Origin: Alteromonas marina
GTDB lineage: Bacteria; Pseudomonadota; Gammaproteobacteria; Enterobacterales; Alteromonadaceae
DNA: 64,000 nt
Reading direction: 5' to 3'
Assembly (NCBI RefSeq): GCF_000808575.1
Contig: NZ_JWLW01000013.1
Coordinates: 1-64,000, forward strand
In this document: positions 1 to 8,800 of the stretch, in pieces
How positions within the stretch are numbered: position 1 is the stretch's first letter
Layout of the letters: each line of letters opens with the position of its first letter
Notes under the pieces: model-generated
The model's input: only the letters and a program-made list of their open reading frames with translations
The model's database searches: none
Told to the model about the DNA's origin: nothing
Program-made: the position numbers and the translations under genes

Positions 1-1060
1 GGTCCAGGCCCCGTCGACTATGGAGCTGTACCATTTGAGTGCAGTTTTCCACTGTCGCATAGTGAATCTTATTCGGCAAGCAACAGCTCTCAGACCGAGA
101 TAGTGGAATGACAGCACGCTTCTGGTGTCGGTATTAGCTTGGAAGCGCCGATGTTTATTCGAAGAGACGACTACCATACCCAATAAGATAGCAACCAGTG
201 ACGCTAACGTCGTCAGCAATACCAGGATTGTTAGACGCTGCTTTTTCACGCTTTTATTTTGCTCATAGCCAAGCCCGAACTTTGTACTTTTCATGTCTCT
301 AAAGCCTTCTTCAGCTTGTATTCGTTGCCTGTAAATGGCCACTACTTGTTTCGATAAGCTTCGGTGAGACGCCAGTGATGTGGCTAATAGCCAGGGGGCT
401 TTTGCTCCTTGCGCATGGACTTTTGAGCGTGACGTCCTTTAGATTTCTGTTTAAATAGAACTAGCGAGCAGGCAAAGGGATTATTTTTTACTATTTGGTT
501 GTTATCAAAACGCTTCGGTCGACAGGTTACTTTAGCATAGATGTGGTGAATACACTGCCGTGTATCTCCTCTATCAAGCGAATAAAGATGTGGCTTACGG
601 ATACGTCTAACAATGTCTCATCCTAGCGCCCTAACTGCTCTGAACTAAGGCGATTTATATCCTGCGTCGGTGACGATAATGGGCTTACAGTGAGAAGATA
701 ATATGGCGTGTAACGCCTTTAAAAGTACCTTGTGTGTAGCAGGTTTATCTTTGGTCTTGTTGTAATGCACTTCTTGATAAAGTGTGACGGGCCGACCTTT
801 TAAAGATATTGCCGCAGAAAAGTTGACATATAGATGCATAGATGAGCGGTGTTTCACTGAATAAATGCGGGTTTGAAAGCAAGCGGTCGGCACGTTTAAT
901 CCGGTGTTTTTCAAAGGCTTTAGTCTTAATTCCTCGACCTATGCTGGTTACGGTTGCAGCGCTTCCGTTGAGCAGGCTCTTAACGCACGCCGTGACTGCA
1001 TTTAGACGAGTTTTATGCGTATTGTAGCTGACAAGAGATACGACATTTTCACAATAGATG
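1..1060 (-). pseudogene. Decayed IS4-family transposase (remnant)
   Basis: Reading the minus strand in shifting frames gives an IS4-type transposase. An N-terminal block around 1030-840 contains THKTRLNAV, IGRGIKTKAFEKH and IKRADRLLSNPHLFSE. A frameshift leads to KGRPVTLYQEVHYNK and PIIVTDAGYKSP around 830-650, which matches the second DDE aspartate region. The third catalytic block appears around 340-250 as YRQRIQAEEGFRDMK and FGLGYEQN, the YREK signature of IS4 elements. Several stops and frameshifts separate these blocks, so no functional protein is possible. The element runs off the left edge of the window, so its end and terminal repeats on that side are not visible. The exact IS name cannot be given from sequence alone. 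Confident as an IS4-type relic; the boundaries are approximate. Confidence 0.85.
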
Positions 1061-2062
1061 GGGCATTCATGGCTGTTTGGTCTAAGTGAAGTTTGGCGAT
1101 TGATCTGATTAGCAAACGTTATGAATGTTCCTATCTTTTTTATCTCACTGATATCGTGATTTTATTTGTGGAAATACCTCAGACTCTGCCCCCAATTTTT
1201 AAAATTCAAAATTGCCTACACGACCTTGCCAGCGTTCGGTGGGTACTGCCGGCCAGTTTTTCGTATATACAGGCTTTTCATGCAGGCAGTGTAATACTTC
1301 AAGTTTTGGTGGTTCTGCCATACTGTAAGTTAGACGCTCTGAGACAATCGCGCTTTCTTCACAGCCCTGCTCAAAAAATACAAAGCCGCAATAATTTCCT
1401 CTTTCGGTAATGGTAATGAGCGAAACAAATTCTTTGCTGTCGGATATTTTTCTCATGCAGGTAAATGCCTGTCTATACGCTTAATTAGAAGCCCTTGTTC
1501 AGCCAGGAATACCCATAAAAGTTAGCTCGTTGTTCTTGCTCTTAATGCGCCAAAGTGTTTCAAAGGTCTTCCAAGACGCAAAGTTAATGATGCACAACAT
1601 TGTAAAACCGGTAATGATTATGAGTGGCTTTGTCATTATGCAAGCCCTTAGTATTTGACGGACTGTTGTTTCTTTATTTACGGATAAAAGCTAACGCTAG
1701 ACCTTTATTGCAAAAAAGTAATCTACAGAAGTGAGGATGTGCCGCGGCCTTAAGGAGCCCTAGTGCTGAATTCATAGCTGGAGAGGCGTAATACTAGTGT
1801 CTCTTCTTTATTTCAACTGCAACTAAAGTTGCAGTTTTAGGCGCAAGACCGTCAAGAAAATATACAAAAAAGGCGTGTTAAATACATGTAAATAACTGAA
1901 GTGTATGAGTTTATTGGGGTTTTAAAGTTGGTGTGATTTTTGCTTTTTAGTGGCCAAGAATGGTAGGTTAACAGAACCATTTTCATTTCCGAGTAATTTA
2001 GGCTGCGTCCTTAAAGGGCTTGCGCTTTTTTTAGTTTCGCTAACACGTTGGGTAGTCGTTTT
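1061..2062. other. Gene-poor stretch with one strong palindrome
   Basis: No convincing gene was found here on either strand. The two ORFs of about 85 to 105 codons overlap each other on opposite strands, have no recognisable motif and no good ribosome binding site. The stretch probably combines decay around the adjacent transposase relic with the 5' region of the PEP-CTERM-like gene at 2063. The one distinct structure is the inverted repeat at 1815-1836, listed separately. Confidence 0.6.
1815..1836. promoter_or_regulatory. Perfect 10-bp inverted repeat
   Basis: Arms AACTGCAACT and AGTTGCAGTT are separated by AA. It lies 226 bases upstream of the ORF at 2063 and is not followed by a clean T-run, so it is more like a protein-binding palindrome than a terminator. 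The binding protein is unknown. Confidence 0.5.
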
Positions 2063-3025
2063 ATGCGTTTTGCACTTTTTTTTGTTTTTTGCGTTGTTCA
2101 ATTCACCGCCGTAGCGGCTGAAACCGCCAGCACGAGTAAAACGACATCGAATGTGCTCGGCACTTATAATCTTATTTTGCTAGAAGATTACAACTTCCAA
2201 GGTGGAGATGTTGAAGGGCAGGCATTTATTGGCGGAAATTTAAACGCTCAAGGACGCACTGCTGAGTTTGGGAGTCGGTTAGCCAATACCGACACAGCTA
2301 TTGATGCGGTGACAATTGTAGGTGATGTCAACGCGAATGGTATTCGGGTGCTTAGAGACAATAACCTTGTCTACGGCGGAGCCTTAAATGCATCGACGGT
2401 TGAATTGAACGACGGTAATGATGGCGAGGCTATTTATAACCCCGATGTGTCTATTACTGACATTGCCAATTCTTTATATGCAGATACCGCTTACTACGCA
2501 AGCCTTACAGAAAATGGCACATACAGCAACGGCTCGTTCAATTATTTGGGTACTGATGAAGTTGCTGTTTTCAACGTTTCAGCCAGCGAAGTTTTTGCCC
2601 AAAACAGTTCATTAAATTTAATTGCAGGCAGTGCTGAAACTATCATTATTAATGTGTCAGCGAGTGACTTGCAAGGCAAGGACATTGTTATTGGCGGTGG
2701 CGTAAACAGTACGGGTGATTTCACCCAACAGAGTTACTTCTCTAATGTTCTGTGGAATTTCTATGATGCTGAAAGTATTGATTTTAATAACCTGAACGTA
2801 AAAGGGTCTGTACTTGCACCTTTTGCAGATACCACAGGTGGCTCATCATTTGATGGCTCCTTTGCCGCGCAATCGTACACTGGTGCTCGAGAGTTTCACA
2901 ATTTTGTATTTAACTATGAACGTGAAGCGAGTGTTGTAGAAGTTCCAGCGCCCCACTCAAGCTTGTTCTTGATTCTTATCGCCAGTATATTGATGGTTAC
3001 ACGCAGGCTTAAAGTAACTCGGTAA
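2063..3025 (+). CDS. Exported choice-of-anchor-A-like protein with PEP-CTERM-like tail
   Basis: The protein of about 320 residues begins with a signal peptide (MRFALFFVFCVVQFTAVAA). The body starts with LGTYNLILLEDYNF, then EGQAFIGGNLN and a block of hydrophobic repeats, the pattern of choice-of-anchor A domains seen in surface-sorted proteins. The C-terminus has a VPAP motif, a hydrophobic stretch and a basic end (TRRLK), which is the layout of PEP-CTERM sorting signals that exosortase cleaves. The ATG at 2063 is preferred over the in-frame TTG at 2048 because it starts the signal peptide directly; the ribosome binding site is weak. Only three bases separate it from the TPR gene downstream, so the two are probably co-transcribed. 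No exosortase gene is visible in the window. Its ligand or role is unknown; biofilm or surface attachment is an inference from the family. Confidence 0.72.
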   Translation: MRFALFFVFCVVQFTAVAAETASTSKTTSNVLGTYNLILLEDYNFQGGDVEGQAFIGGNLNAQGRTAEFGSRLANTDTAIDAVTIVGDVNANGIRVLRDNNLVYGGALNASTVELNDGNDGEAIYNPDVSITDIANSLYADTAYYASLTENGTYSNGSFNYLGTDEVAVFNVSASEVFAQNSSLNLIAGSAETIIINVSASDLQGKDIVIGGGVNSTGDFTQQSYFSNVLWNFYDAESIDFNNLNVKGSVLAPFADTTGGSSFDGSFAAQSYTGAREFHNFVFNYEREASVVEVPAPHSSLFLILIASILMVTRRLKVTR

Positions 3026-3028
3026 ATA

Positions 3029-5851
3029 ATGAGACAACGAATTTGTGTAAGTATTTTTAGTTTCATACTTACACTTTCATTCCCGGCATTCGCCAATGCA
3101 AAGCAAAAAAATACTGCGAGTGCCGATTATGAATCTGCCATTGTTAGTTATGAAACCAAAGCATTCAAAGAAGCATTTATCCATATAAAAAATGTACTTC
3201 AAGCTAACCCTGATTATCTTCCTGCCCACCTACTCTTAGGTAATCTTTATTTCGAAACTGGTTTATGGGAAGAAGCCCATAACACCTATTTACACGCCTA
3301 TGAAAAAGGTGCTGATCCTAATTTAGTGTTTCCTAATTGGTCGAGAGTTTTGGTGCGCCTGCGAAAGTCAGAGCAAATATTAGCCATAGACGTATCTGCC
3401 GGCTTATCTAAGGCTAATTTGGCACAATGGCGCGCCACTCGCGCTGAAGCGTGCCTGATTGAATCTAGACGGCTATGTGCCCAAAAGGAATATAATGAAT
3501 TGCTTACCCAATTACCAGATCATCCCCTGGGATTAAACGGTTTGGCCTTGTTGGCCATTGAGGATGGTCAATATAAACAGGCCGATGCCCTGCTTCAACG
3601 CTCGCTTGCTGAGGACGACAGTCAAGCCTTAACATGGTGGGCGCTTGGTCGTCTTGCAAGTGCAAGAGGTGATGTGCTGCTGTCACAGCGTTATTTCAAC
3701 AAGGCCTATCTTATTTCACCTAATAACGCGAAGATTGCACGCAGTCTTATTGATGCTTATGTGGCTGTAGCTGATTTGGACGCAGCGCTCTTAGTCACCG
3801 AAGATTTGTTATTGGAAACAGAAGACGATTTATACGTCATGTTTGTGAATAGTTGGCTAACTAGCCAAATAGATGCCTTATCTAATATTCGCCCTCAACT
3901 CGAGCAAATCGATCAGCGATTATCTACCGTGCCAGAAGAAATGATGATAGCGGAACCATCCTTGTTCTATTTGCGGGGTATGGTGGCCTTGATGCAAACC
4001 AATTTTGAACAAGCAAGAGATAGCTTTGATCTATTTACCACCTACAGCGAACCAGACCTACAAACCGCGATTTTGCTAGCCACCACCAATATGGCGTTGG
4101 GTGATAAAAAAGCCGCCATGTTAGGGCTACAAAACCACGAGCCGGAATTGATAGAACAGCACCTTGAGCAGGCAATTTTGCTAGGAAGTTTGTATTTAGA
4201 AAACGCCCGTAACTTTAAAGCAGTAAGATTATTATCTTCCTTAAATGAGTTGTATTCCGATAATGTGGACGTTGCCTTATTTGCAGTACGAGTAGAATTC
4301 TCGCGAGGTAAGTATAAAGAAGCTGCAGAACAATTAAATAGCTTACTTGATCAGTACCCAACTAATCGGCAAGTGTTAGTGGCCTACGCGCTTTATTTTC
4401 TCGATATTGGCGAAACCCAAAAAGCCGCGAAAGCCATTTCAACATTAAGAGCGCAGTTTGCTGACGATATTGCGATTAAAAATATGTACGCTGCTCAACT
4501 GCTGATTGAAAAAAAATACGCAGAGGCTGAAGTTATATTATCCGAAGTACTGTCTCAGGCGCCTGATCTTTTTGCCGCGAGATACAATCAAGCGACAATG
4601 CTAATTAACAAAGGATTGTTAGACGACGCTGAAGCTATTTTACTTGCGCTTGAAAATGAAAAAGGTAATCACCTTCAAGTTGTGTTTCAGTTGGCGAATA
4701 TTGATATGCGGCGAGGCGATTTTGAATCTGCCGATAGACGGTATAAATACCTTTTGCAAAAATTTGGGCCAATAGGAAAAATCACCTTTTCTGCTGTAGC
4801 AGCAATGAATCAGCTCCGTGATTATCGAAGTGCCATTGCCGTTTTACGTAAATTAGAAGTGAAAGAACCAGGCAACCCCTTGGCTTTAGTGCAACTGGCT
4901 ACGTTTTACATCAAAGCAAATGATGTAGAAAATGCAAAATCCACACTCCTAAAACTAGAGTTAATATTTGATAGGCCAGTAAACGTACTGGTAAGCGAAT
5001 CGCAAAATTGGTTGGCATTGGGGAATAAAGATAAAGCGTTGAACAGCATGGATAGAGCCCGTTTATCGCAACCAGAAAACCTAAATTTACAGCTTCAGTG
5101 GGTGAAGCTTTTATTAGCATTAAATAAAGTTGAACGTGCAGAGTCTAGCCTATCAGCATTAATAAAAAGTTACCCGAATGAGCCGCAGGTGTTATTCAAA
5201 TTTGGTGAATTAGCCCAGAAAAAAGGTAGTTTCACTCAAGCGATGACATTTTATCAAAAGGTGCTGAATGAAGATGAAACCTTCGATTTAGCCTTTGCCA
5301 AACTGTATGCGCTAAGTGTCAAAACAGGTGATTTTTCGGCCTTGATTAAGCGTTTAACTGCGACAGTAGAGCAGGAGCCAGAAAGGTATTTCACCCGTAA
5401 TTTACTGGCGCAATATCACTATTATTATGGCGATGCTAACACCGCAATTAATCACTATCTTTATATGTTAGAGGTAGCACCAGAAGCAAACCGGTTTGCA
5501 TTATATAATCGATTAGCGGAGCTTCATTTACTCATAAATAACGAAAAGAGCTTACACTTTGCTGAGCAAGCTTACCGATTACAACCCAAAGACTCCGATG
5601 TGCTGCACACTTATGGTTGGGCGCTAACCATTAATGGCCAACCACAGGCCTCGCTGCCCCTACTTCGAGAAGCGTCAGTGCGAAATGCTACATCTTTGTC
5701 ACTACAATATCACCTTGCCTATACCTTGGTAGAATTAGAAAACTACTCAGAAGCGAAACGCATTTTAAGTCGCTTAGTCAAGTCATCAACGCCTTTTGAA
5801 GAACGAGAAAAAGCAAACGCACTGTTGTCTCGCATGGAACAAGCACGCTAG
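3029..5851 (+). CDS. Large periplasmic TPR protein, PrsT-like (PEP-CTERM system)
   Basis: This 940-residue protein has a signal peptide (residues 1-24, ending PAFANA) followed almost entirely by tetratricopeptide repeats, for example AHLLLGNLYFETGLWEEA, ALTWWALGRLASARGD and PQVLFKFGELAQKKGSFTQA. Length, start of the mature protein and repeat density resemble the PrsT family that accompanies exosortase/PEP-CTERM systems. Members of that family are usually lipoproteins, but no lipobox cysteine is visible after the signal peptide here, so this one is probably soluble in the periplasm. It starts three bases after the PEP-CTERM-like gene, which supports a joint role in handling or exporting that protein. 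A generic TPR scaffold for polysaccharide or surface-protein export cannot be excluded. Confidence 0.75.
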   Translation: MRQRICVSIFSFILTLSFPAFANAKQKNTASADYESAIVSYETKAFKEAFIHIKNVLQANPDYLPAHLLLGNLYFETGLWEEAHNTYLHAYEKGADPNLVFPNWSRVLVRLRKSEQILAIDVSAGLSKANLAQWRATRAEACLIESRRLCAQKEYNELLTQLPDHPLGLNGLALLAIEDGQYKQADALLQRSLAEDDSQALTWWALGRLASARGDVLLSQRYFNKAYLISPNNAKIARSLIDAYVAVADLDAALLVTEDLLLETEDDLYVMFVNSWLTSQIDALSNIRPQLEQIDQRLSTVPEEMMIAEPSLFYLRGMVALMQTNFEQARDSFDLFTTYSEPDLQTAILLATTNMALGDKKAAMLGLQNHEPELIEQHLEQAILLGSLYLENARNFKAVRLLSSLNELYSDNVDVALFAVRVEFSRGKYKEAAEQLNSLLDQYPTNRQVLVAYALYFLDIGETQKAAKAISTLRAQFADDIAIKNMYAAQLLIEKKYAEAEVILSEVLSQAPDLFAARYNQATMLINKGLLDDAEAILLALENEKGNHLQVVFQLANIDMRRGDFESADRRYKYLLQKFGPIGKITFSAVAAMNQLRDYRSAIAVLRKLEVKEPGNPLALVQLATFYIKANDVENAKSTLLKLELIFDRPVNVLVSESQNWLALGNKDKALNSMDRARLSQPENLNLQLQWVKLLLALNKVERAESSLSALIKSYPNEPQVLFKFGELAQKKGSFTQAMTFYQKVLNEDETFDLAFAKLYALSVKTGDFSALIKRLTATVEQEPERYFTRNLLAQYHYYYGDANTAINHYLYMLEVAPEANRFALYNRLAELHLLINNEKSLHFAEQAYRLQPKDSDVLHTYGWALTINGQPQASLPLLREASVRNATSLSLQYHLAYTLVELENYSEAKRILSRLVKSSTPFEEREKANALLSRMEQAR

Positions 5852-6300
5852 CTTTCCACAAGCTGTACAAAAAACTGAAAGGTTTGGGGCCAGATGTACT
5901 GATATTTTTGTGAGAAAAGAACTTCACATGACCTATTTCTTTCCCCTTAAAATTGCTAGGGTGAAGCATCTTTATTTGTGTGCTGAAGTTAGGAAATATA
6001 CGCACTACATCCTATACATTTTTTAAAGTTGGCAATGGCATCATCAGCGCGAGTAGCCATTTTGATGGTAGTGTAATGTCATCGTAAAAATGGGTGTGAA
6101 TGTCTTATTGGAACACAGTTTCGACATTGCCATTACACCATCGCTGCTATTGTTTGACTATTTACTTAGGTTGGGGCGCGCCCATGCGAATCCACTGTGA
6201 GTTGGTATGCCCAAGGAGCAAGCTACTGAGTGGTATAAACACCTTCGTAAAAAGGTACGCTCTGAATAATAGCGCCCACTTTTTCCAGCCACACTAAGCT
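5848..6300 (-). pseudogene. Decayed C-terminal half of an alpha/beta hydrolase
   Basis: Translating the minus strand in several frames gives fragments that align in order with the C-terminal half of the intact hydrolase at 11412-12308: KVFIPLSSLLLGHTNSQW with RMGAPQPK (intact: NFYIPMSNLLFGHTKSQW, GMGEPLPK), LPSKWLLA (intact: IPSKWLLA), RIFPNF with KEIGHVKFFS (intact: SVFPNM, KEIGHMKFFS) and YQYIWPQTFQFFVQLVES followed by a stop. At least two frameshifts and an in-frame stop separate them, and the N-terminal half with the GHSAGG nucleophile is not recognisable. The relic's stop overlaps the end of the TPR gene on the other strand. It is therefore a dead paralogue or a homologue acquired separately, about 5 kb from the intact gene. 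Confidence 0.85.
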
Positions 6301-6573
6301 TGCTTATACATGCCCTGCAATACGAAGCCCCCGATAGTTAAATAATAAATGTCAAACCTGCCATCTAGTAACAAGCGCTTCATCGTGATTTGAAATCACG
6401 ATTAGTACTATCTATTTTGTTCGCTTTAATTGTTTATGTGAATCAGCGATTATCTTTTTAAACGAAAAAGGTGATTAACAAAACGTTGTTAATTGCGCAC
6501 GTAGTGCCCAGATTTAGCGAGACTATTAGTAAAGCTGAAAAGTGGGCGAGAAATGAATTAGAAGGAATTCGCA
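6301..6573. promoter_or_regulatory. Catalase upstream region with palindrome at 6382-6402
   Basis: The main visible signal is a perfect inverted repeat with arms ATCGTGATTT (6382-6391) and AAATCACGAT (6393-6402) around a single G, about 170 bases before the catalase start. It is not followed by a T-run on the plus strand. It could be an operator for the catalase or a leftover from the decayed hydrolase. No convincing four-part OxyR site was identified. A good ribosome binding site (GAAGGA) precedes the catalase ATG by seven bases. Confidence 0.45.
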
Positions 6574-8049
6574 ATGAGTAAGTGTCCATTTTCAGGTAAA
6601 GCTGTAAATCCCACCACGTTAACATCTAGCAATGGTGCGCCCGTTGCTGATGACAATCAAAGTCGAACTGCAGGACCACGTGGCCCCGTTACTTTCGACA
6701 ACCACTATTTGTTCGAGAAGCTTGCGCACTTTAACCGCGAGCGAATTCCAGAGCGCGTAGTTCACGCTAGAGGTAGTGCATCATATGGTACTTTTACGCT
6801 AACTAAAAGTTTGTCTGATTATACGATTGCTGACTTCTTGCAAAAAGAAGGGCAAAAAACCGACGTATTTTTGCGCTTTTCTACTGTAGGTGGTGGTCAG
6901 GATTCAAGTGACTATGCCCGTGATCCTCGTGGTTTCTCAGTGAAGTTTTATACCGAACAGGGAAACTGGGACATGGTAGGAAATAATACTCCGGTATTCT
7001 TCTTACGAGATGGCATCAAGTTTCCTGACTTTATCCACAGCCAGAAAAAGAACCCACGCACTAACTTGCCTGACCCGCAAGCTGTCTATGAGTTTTGGGC
7101 GAACAATCCACAGTCGCTACATCAATCGACAATCTTGATGTCTGATCGCGGTATTCCACTTTCATATCGCCATGTGAATGGCTATAGCTCTCATACGTTG
7201 AGTTTCTGGAATAACGCAGGCGAACGCTATTGGGTGAAATGGCACTTTAAAACTAACCAAGGTATTAAAACGCTAACTAGCGAAGAAGCGGCAAAGATGC
7301 CTGCTTATGGCGCTCAGCAAGACTTGGTCGAAAGTATTGATAATGGTGATTTTCCATCGTGGACAGTGAACGTGCAGATTATGACCGAAGAGGAAGCACG
7401 TAATTATCGTATCAATCCGTTTGATCTTACCAAGGTATGGCCACACAGCGACTTCCCATTAATTGAAGTAGGACAGTTGGAGCTAAACCGCAATGTTGAT
7501 AACTACTTTGCAGAAACTGAGCAAGCCGCGTTCGCGCCGAGCAATTTGGTACCGGGTATTGGTGCGTCGCCAGACAGAATGCTTCAAGCGCGACTAATTG
7601 CATATCAAGATGCTCACAGATACCGTATTGGAGCCAACTACAATCAGATACCGGTAAATGCCCCACGTTGTCCGGTACACAACTATCAGCGAGATGGCGC
7701 TTTTGCAGGGGTTAACCCAGCACTTGCAGGAAGTGGAGCTAACTTCTATCCAAACAATCGTGCTCGCCTTGGTGAGCCTGCTGAAATACCAGAGGTACAA
7801 GAGCCACCGATGCCTTTAGAGCAAGATGCATGGTTAGATATTTATGATAACCGTGATGAAGATAACTACTCGCAGGCAGGTGACTTGTACCGCATCATGA
7901 GTGAAGATCAAAAGCAGCAGTTAGTGAACAATATTGCTGACGGCCTAAGCCAAGCAACGCAAGACGTGCAAGAAGCGATGTTCGTGCAATATGACTTAGC
8001 AGATAGCGACTACGGTGCTCGTGTTAGAGAGGCGGTAGCCAGCAAATAG
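6574..8049 (+). CDS. katA: Monofunctional haem catalase
   Basis: Cytoplasmic haem catalase converting hydrogen peroxide to water and oxygen. The 491 residues match the small-subunit catalase class. Catalytic His64 lies in ERVVHARGSASYGTF, the distal Asn around residue 137 in DMVGNNTPVFF, and the haem-ligand Tyr344 in RLIAYQDAHRYRIG. The N-terminal MSKCPFSGK and the NPFDLTKVWPH motif are also typical. The start is fixed by a GAAGGA ribosome binding site seven bases upstream. The gene is monocistronic and ends in a strong hairpin plus T-run that abuts the convergent TetR gene. An upstream palindrome may regulate it. Assignment as a catalase is firm; the symbol is by similarity only. Confidence 0.97.
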   Translation: MSKCPFSGKAVNPTTLTSSNGAPVADDNQSRTAGPRGPVTFDNHYLFEKLAHFNRERIPERVVHARGSASYGTFTLTKSLSDYTIADFLQKEGQKTDVFLRFSTVGGGQDSSDYARDPRGFSVKFYTEQGNWDMVGNNTPVFFLRDGIKFPDFIHSQKKNPRTNLPDPQAVYEFWANNPQSLHQSTILMSDRGIPLSYRHVNGYSSHTLSFWNNAGERYWVKWHFKTNQGIKTLTSEEAAKMPAYGAQQDLVESIDNGDFPSWTVNVQIMTEEEARNYRINPFDLTKVWPHSDFPLIEVGQLELNRNVDNYFAETEQAAFAPSNLVPGIGASPDRMLQARLIAYQDAHRYRIGANYNQIPVNAPRCPVHNYQRDGAFAGVNPALAGSGANFYPNNRARLGEPAEIPEVQEPPMPLEQDAWLDIYDNRDEDNYSQAGDLYRIMSEDQKQQLVNNIADGLSQATQDVQEAMFVQYDLADSDYGARVREAVASK

Positions 8050-8057
8050 AGCAAATG

Positions 8058-8099
8058 GGGTCAGAGTACTTTATTAAAATGTACTCTGACCCTTTTTTT
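8058..8099 (+). terminator. REP-like perfect hairpin terminator
   Basis: The arms GGGTCAGAGTAC (8058-8069) and GTACTCTGACCC (8081-8092) are perfect over 12 bp, with an 11-base AT-rich loop and a run of seven T. It ends catalase transcription and touches the last codon of the convergent TetR gene. The GGGTCAGAGTAC sequence resembles the palindromes linked to REP-associated tyrosine transposases in related bacteria, so it may be a REP-type repeat used as a terminator (inference). Confidence 0.85.
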
Positions 8100-8676
8100 A
8101 CTGGGTAGCAACAAGGGCGTAAACGTGCAAGCGAATGGCTTGAAGTGCGCGTTCTTTCCAATTGTTCCAAGTAATACGGTTGCTAATTTCGTGCTGATTC
8201 AACGTAATATAACCATGATTTAGCGCCCATACCTGCATAGCTACATCTTGCTTTTCTTCAACAGACAGGTCTTTTTTAATTAACGCAGCGGTAAGTTTAG
8301 TTAGCGTGATAAAGGCTTTTTCACCTGCCTCGATAGCTTCATCTGATGGCGTATAGTCTTTCAAATTAGAAGCAAAAATTAGTCGATAATGGGCCGCATG
8401 AGTTTCTGAAAACGTTAAAATACGCTCGCAGCCATTAATCACTTTTTCTGCCGCAGTATTGCCGTCGGCTGCCAACATTTCACGCTCTACTAGTTCGAAA
8501 CCTTCGATGTAGAGCGCATCTAAAATACCCTGCTTACCTTTGAAGTGGCTATAGATGCCAATCGTTGACATACCTGCACCGTCAGCAATGGCGCGCACGC
8601 TAAGTGCATTCGTTCCGCCTTTCAAAAACAGCGCTGAGGCAGCGTCTAAGATCTTTTGTCGCGTATCTTTTTTCAT
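8098..8676 (-). CDS. TetR-family transcriptional regulator
   Basis: A 192-residue repressor. Residues 1-50 form the TetR helix-turn-helix (RQKILDAASALFLKGG, then LSVRAIADGAGMSTIGIYSHFKGKQGILDAL). The rest is a helical ligand-binding domain typical of the family and not informative about the ligand. It is divergent from the FAD oxidoreductase and DUF2855 pair, with two palindromic sites in the 124-base gap, so it most likely represses both itself and that pair. Its end overlaps the catalase terminator T-run. Confidence 0.9.
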   Translation of the reverse strand: MKKDTRQKILDAASALFLKGGTNALSVRAIADGAGMSTIGIYSHFKGKQGILDALYIEGFELVEREMLAADGNTAAEKVINGCERILTFSETHAAHYRLIFASNLKDYTPSDEAIEAGEKAFITLTKLTAALIKKDLSVEEKQDVAMQVWALNHGYITLNQHEISNRITWNNWKERALQAIRLHVYALVATQ

Positions 8677-8703
8677 TTACACATCATTTACATGTTGCGC
8701 AAT

Positions 8704-8743
8704 ATAACATCGTTATGTAAAGTGGTTTTATAACGACGTTATA
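8704..8743. promoter_or_regulatory. Paired TetR-type operators
   Basis: Two related palindromes lie between the divergent genes: ATAAC-ATC-GTTAT (8704-8716) and TATAACG-A-CGTTATA (8729-8743). Their centres are 26 bp apart. Shared ATAAC/GTTAT arms suggest one dimeric repressor, presumably the adjacent TetR protein. Confidence 0.7.
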
Positions 8744-8800
8744 TCTCTTGGTTTAACACTTAACCTGCCTGCCCGCAGGTTATTCATAAGGACACTATAT

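Noticed and set aside
1170..1200. A second REP-like half site (ACTCTGCCCCC) near the transposase relic
   Set aside because: Only a partial match to the REP-like palindrome at 8058 and no partner arm.
1199..1456. An 85-codon minus-strand ORF next to the transposase relic
   Set aside because: No recognisable motif, overlaps another ORF on the opposite strand, no ribosome binding site; treated as non-coding.
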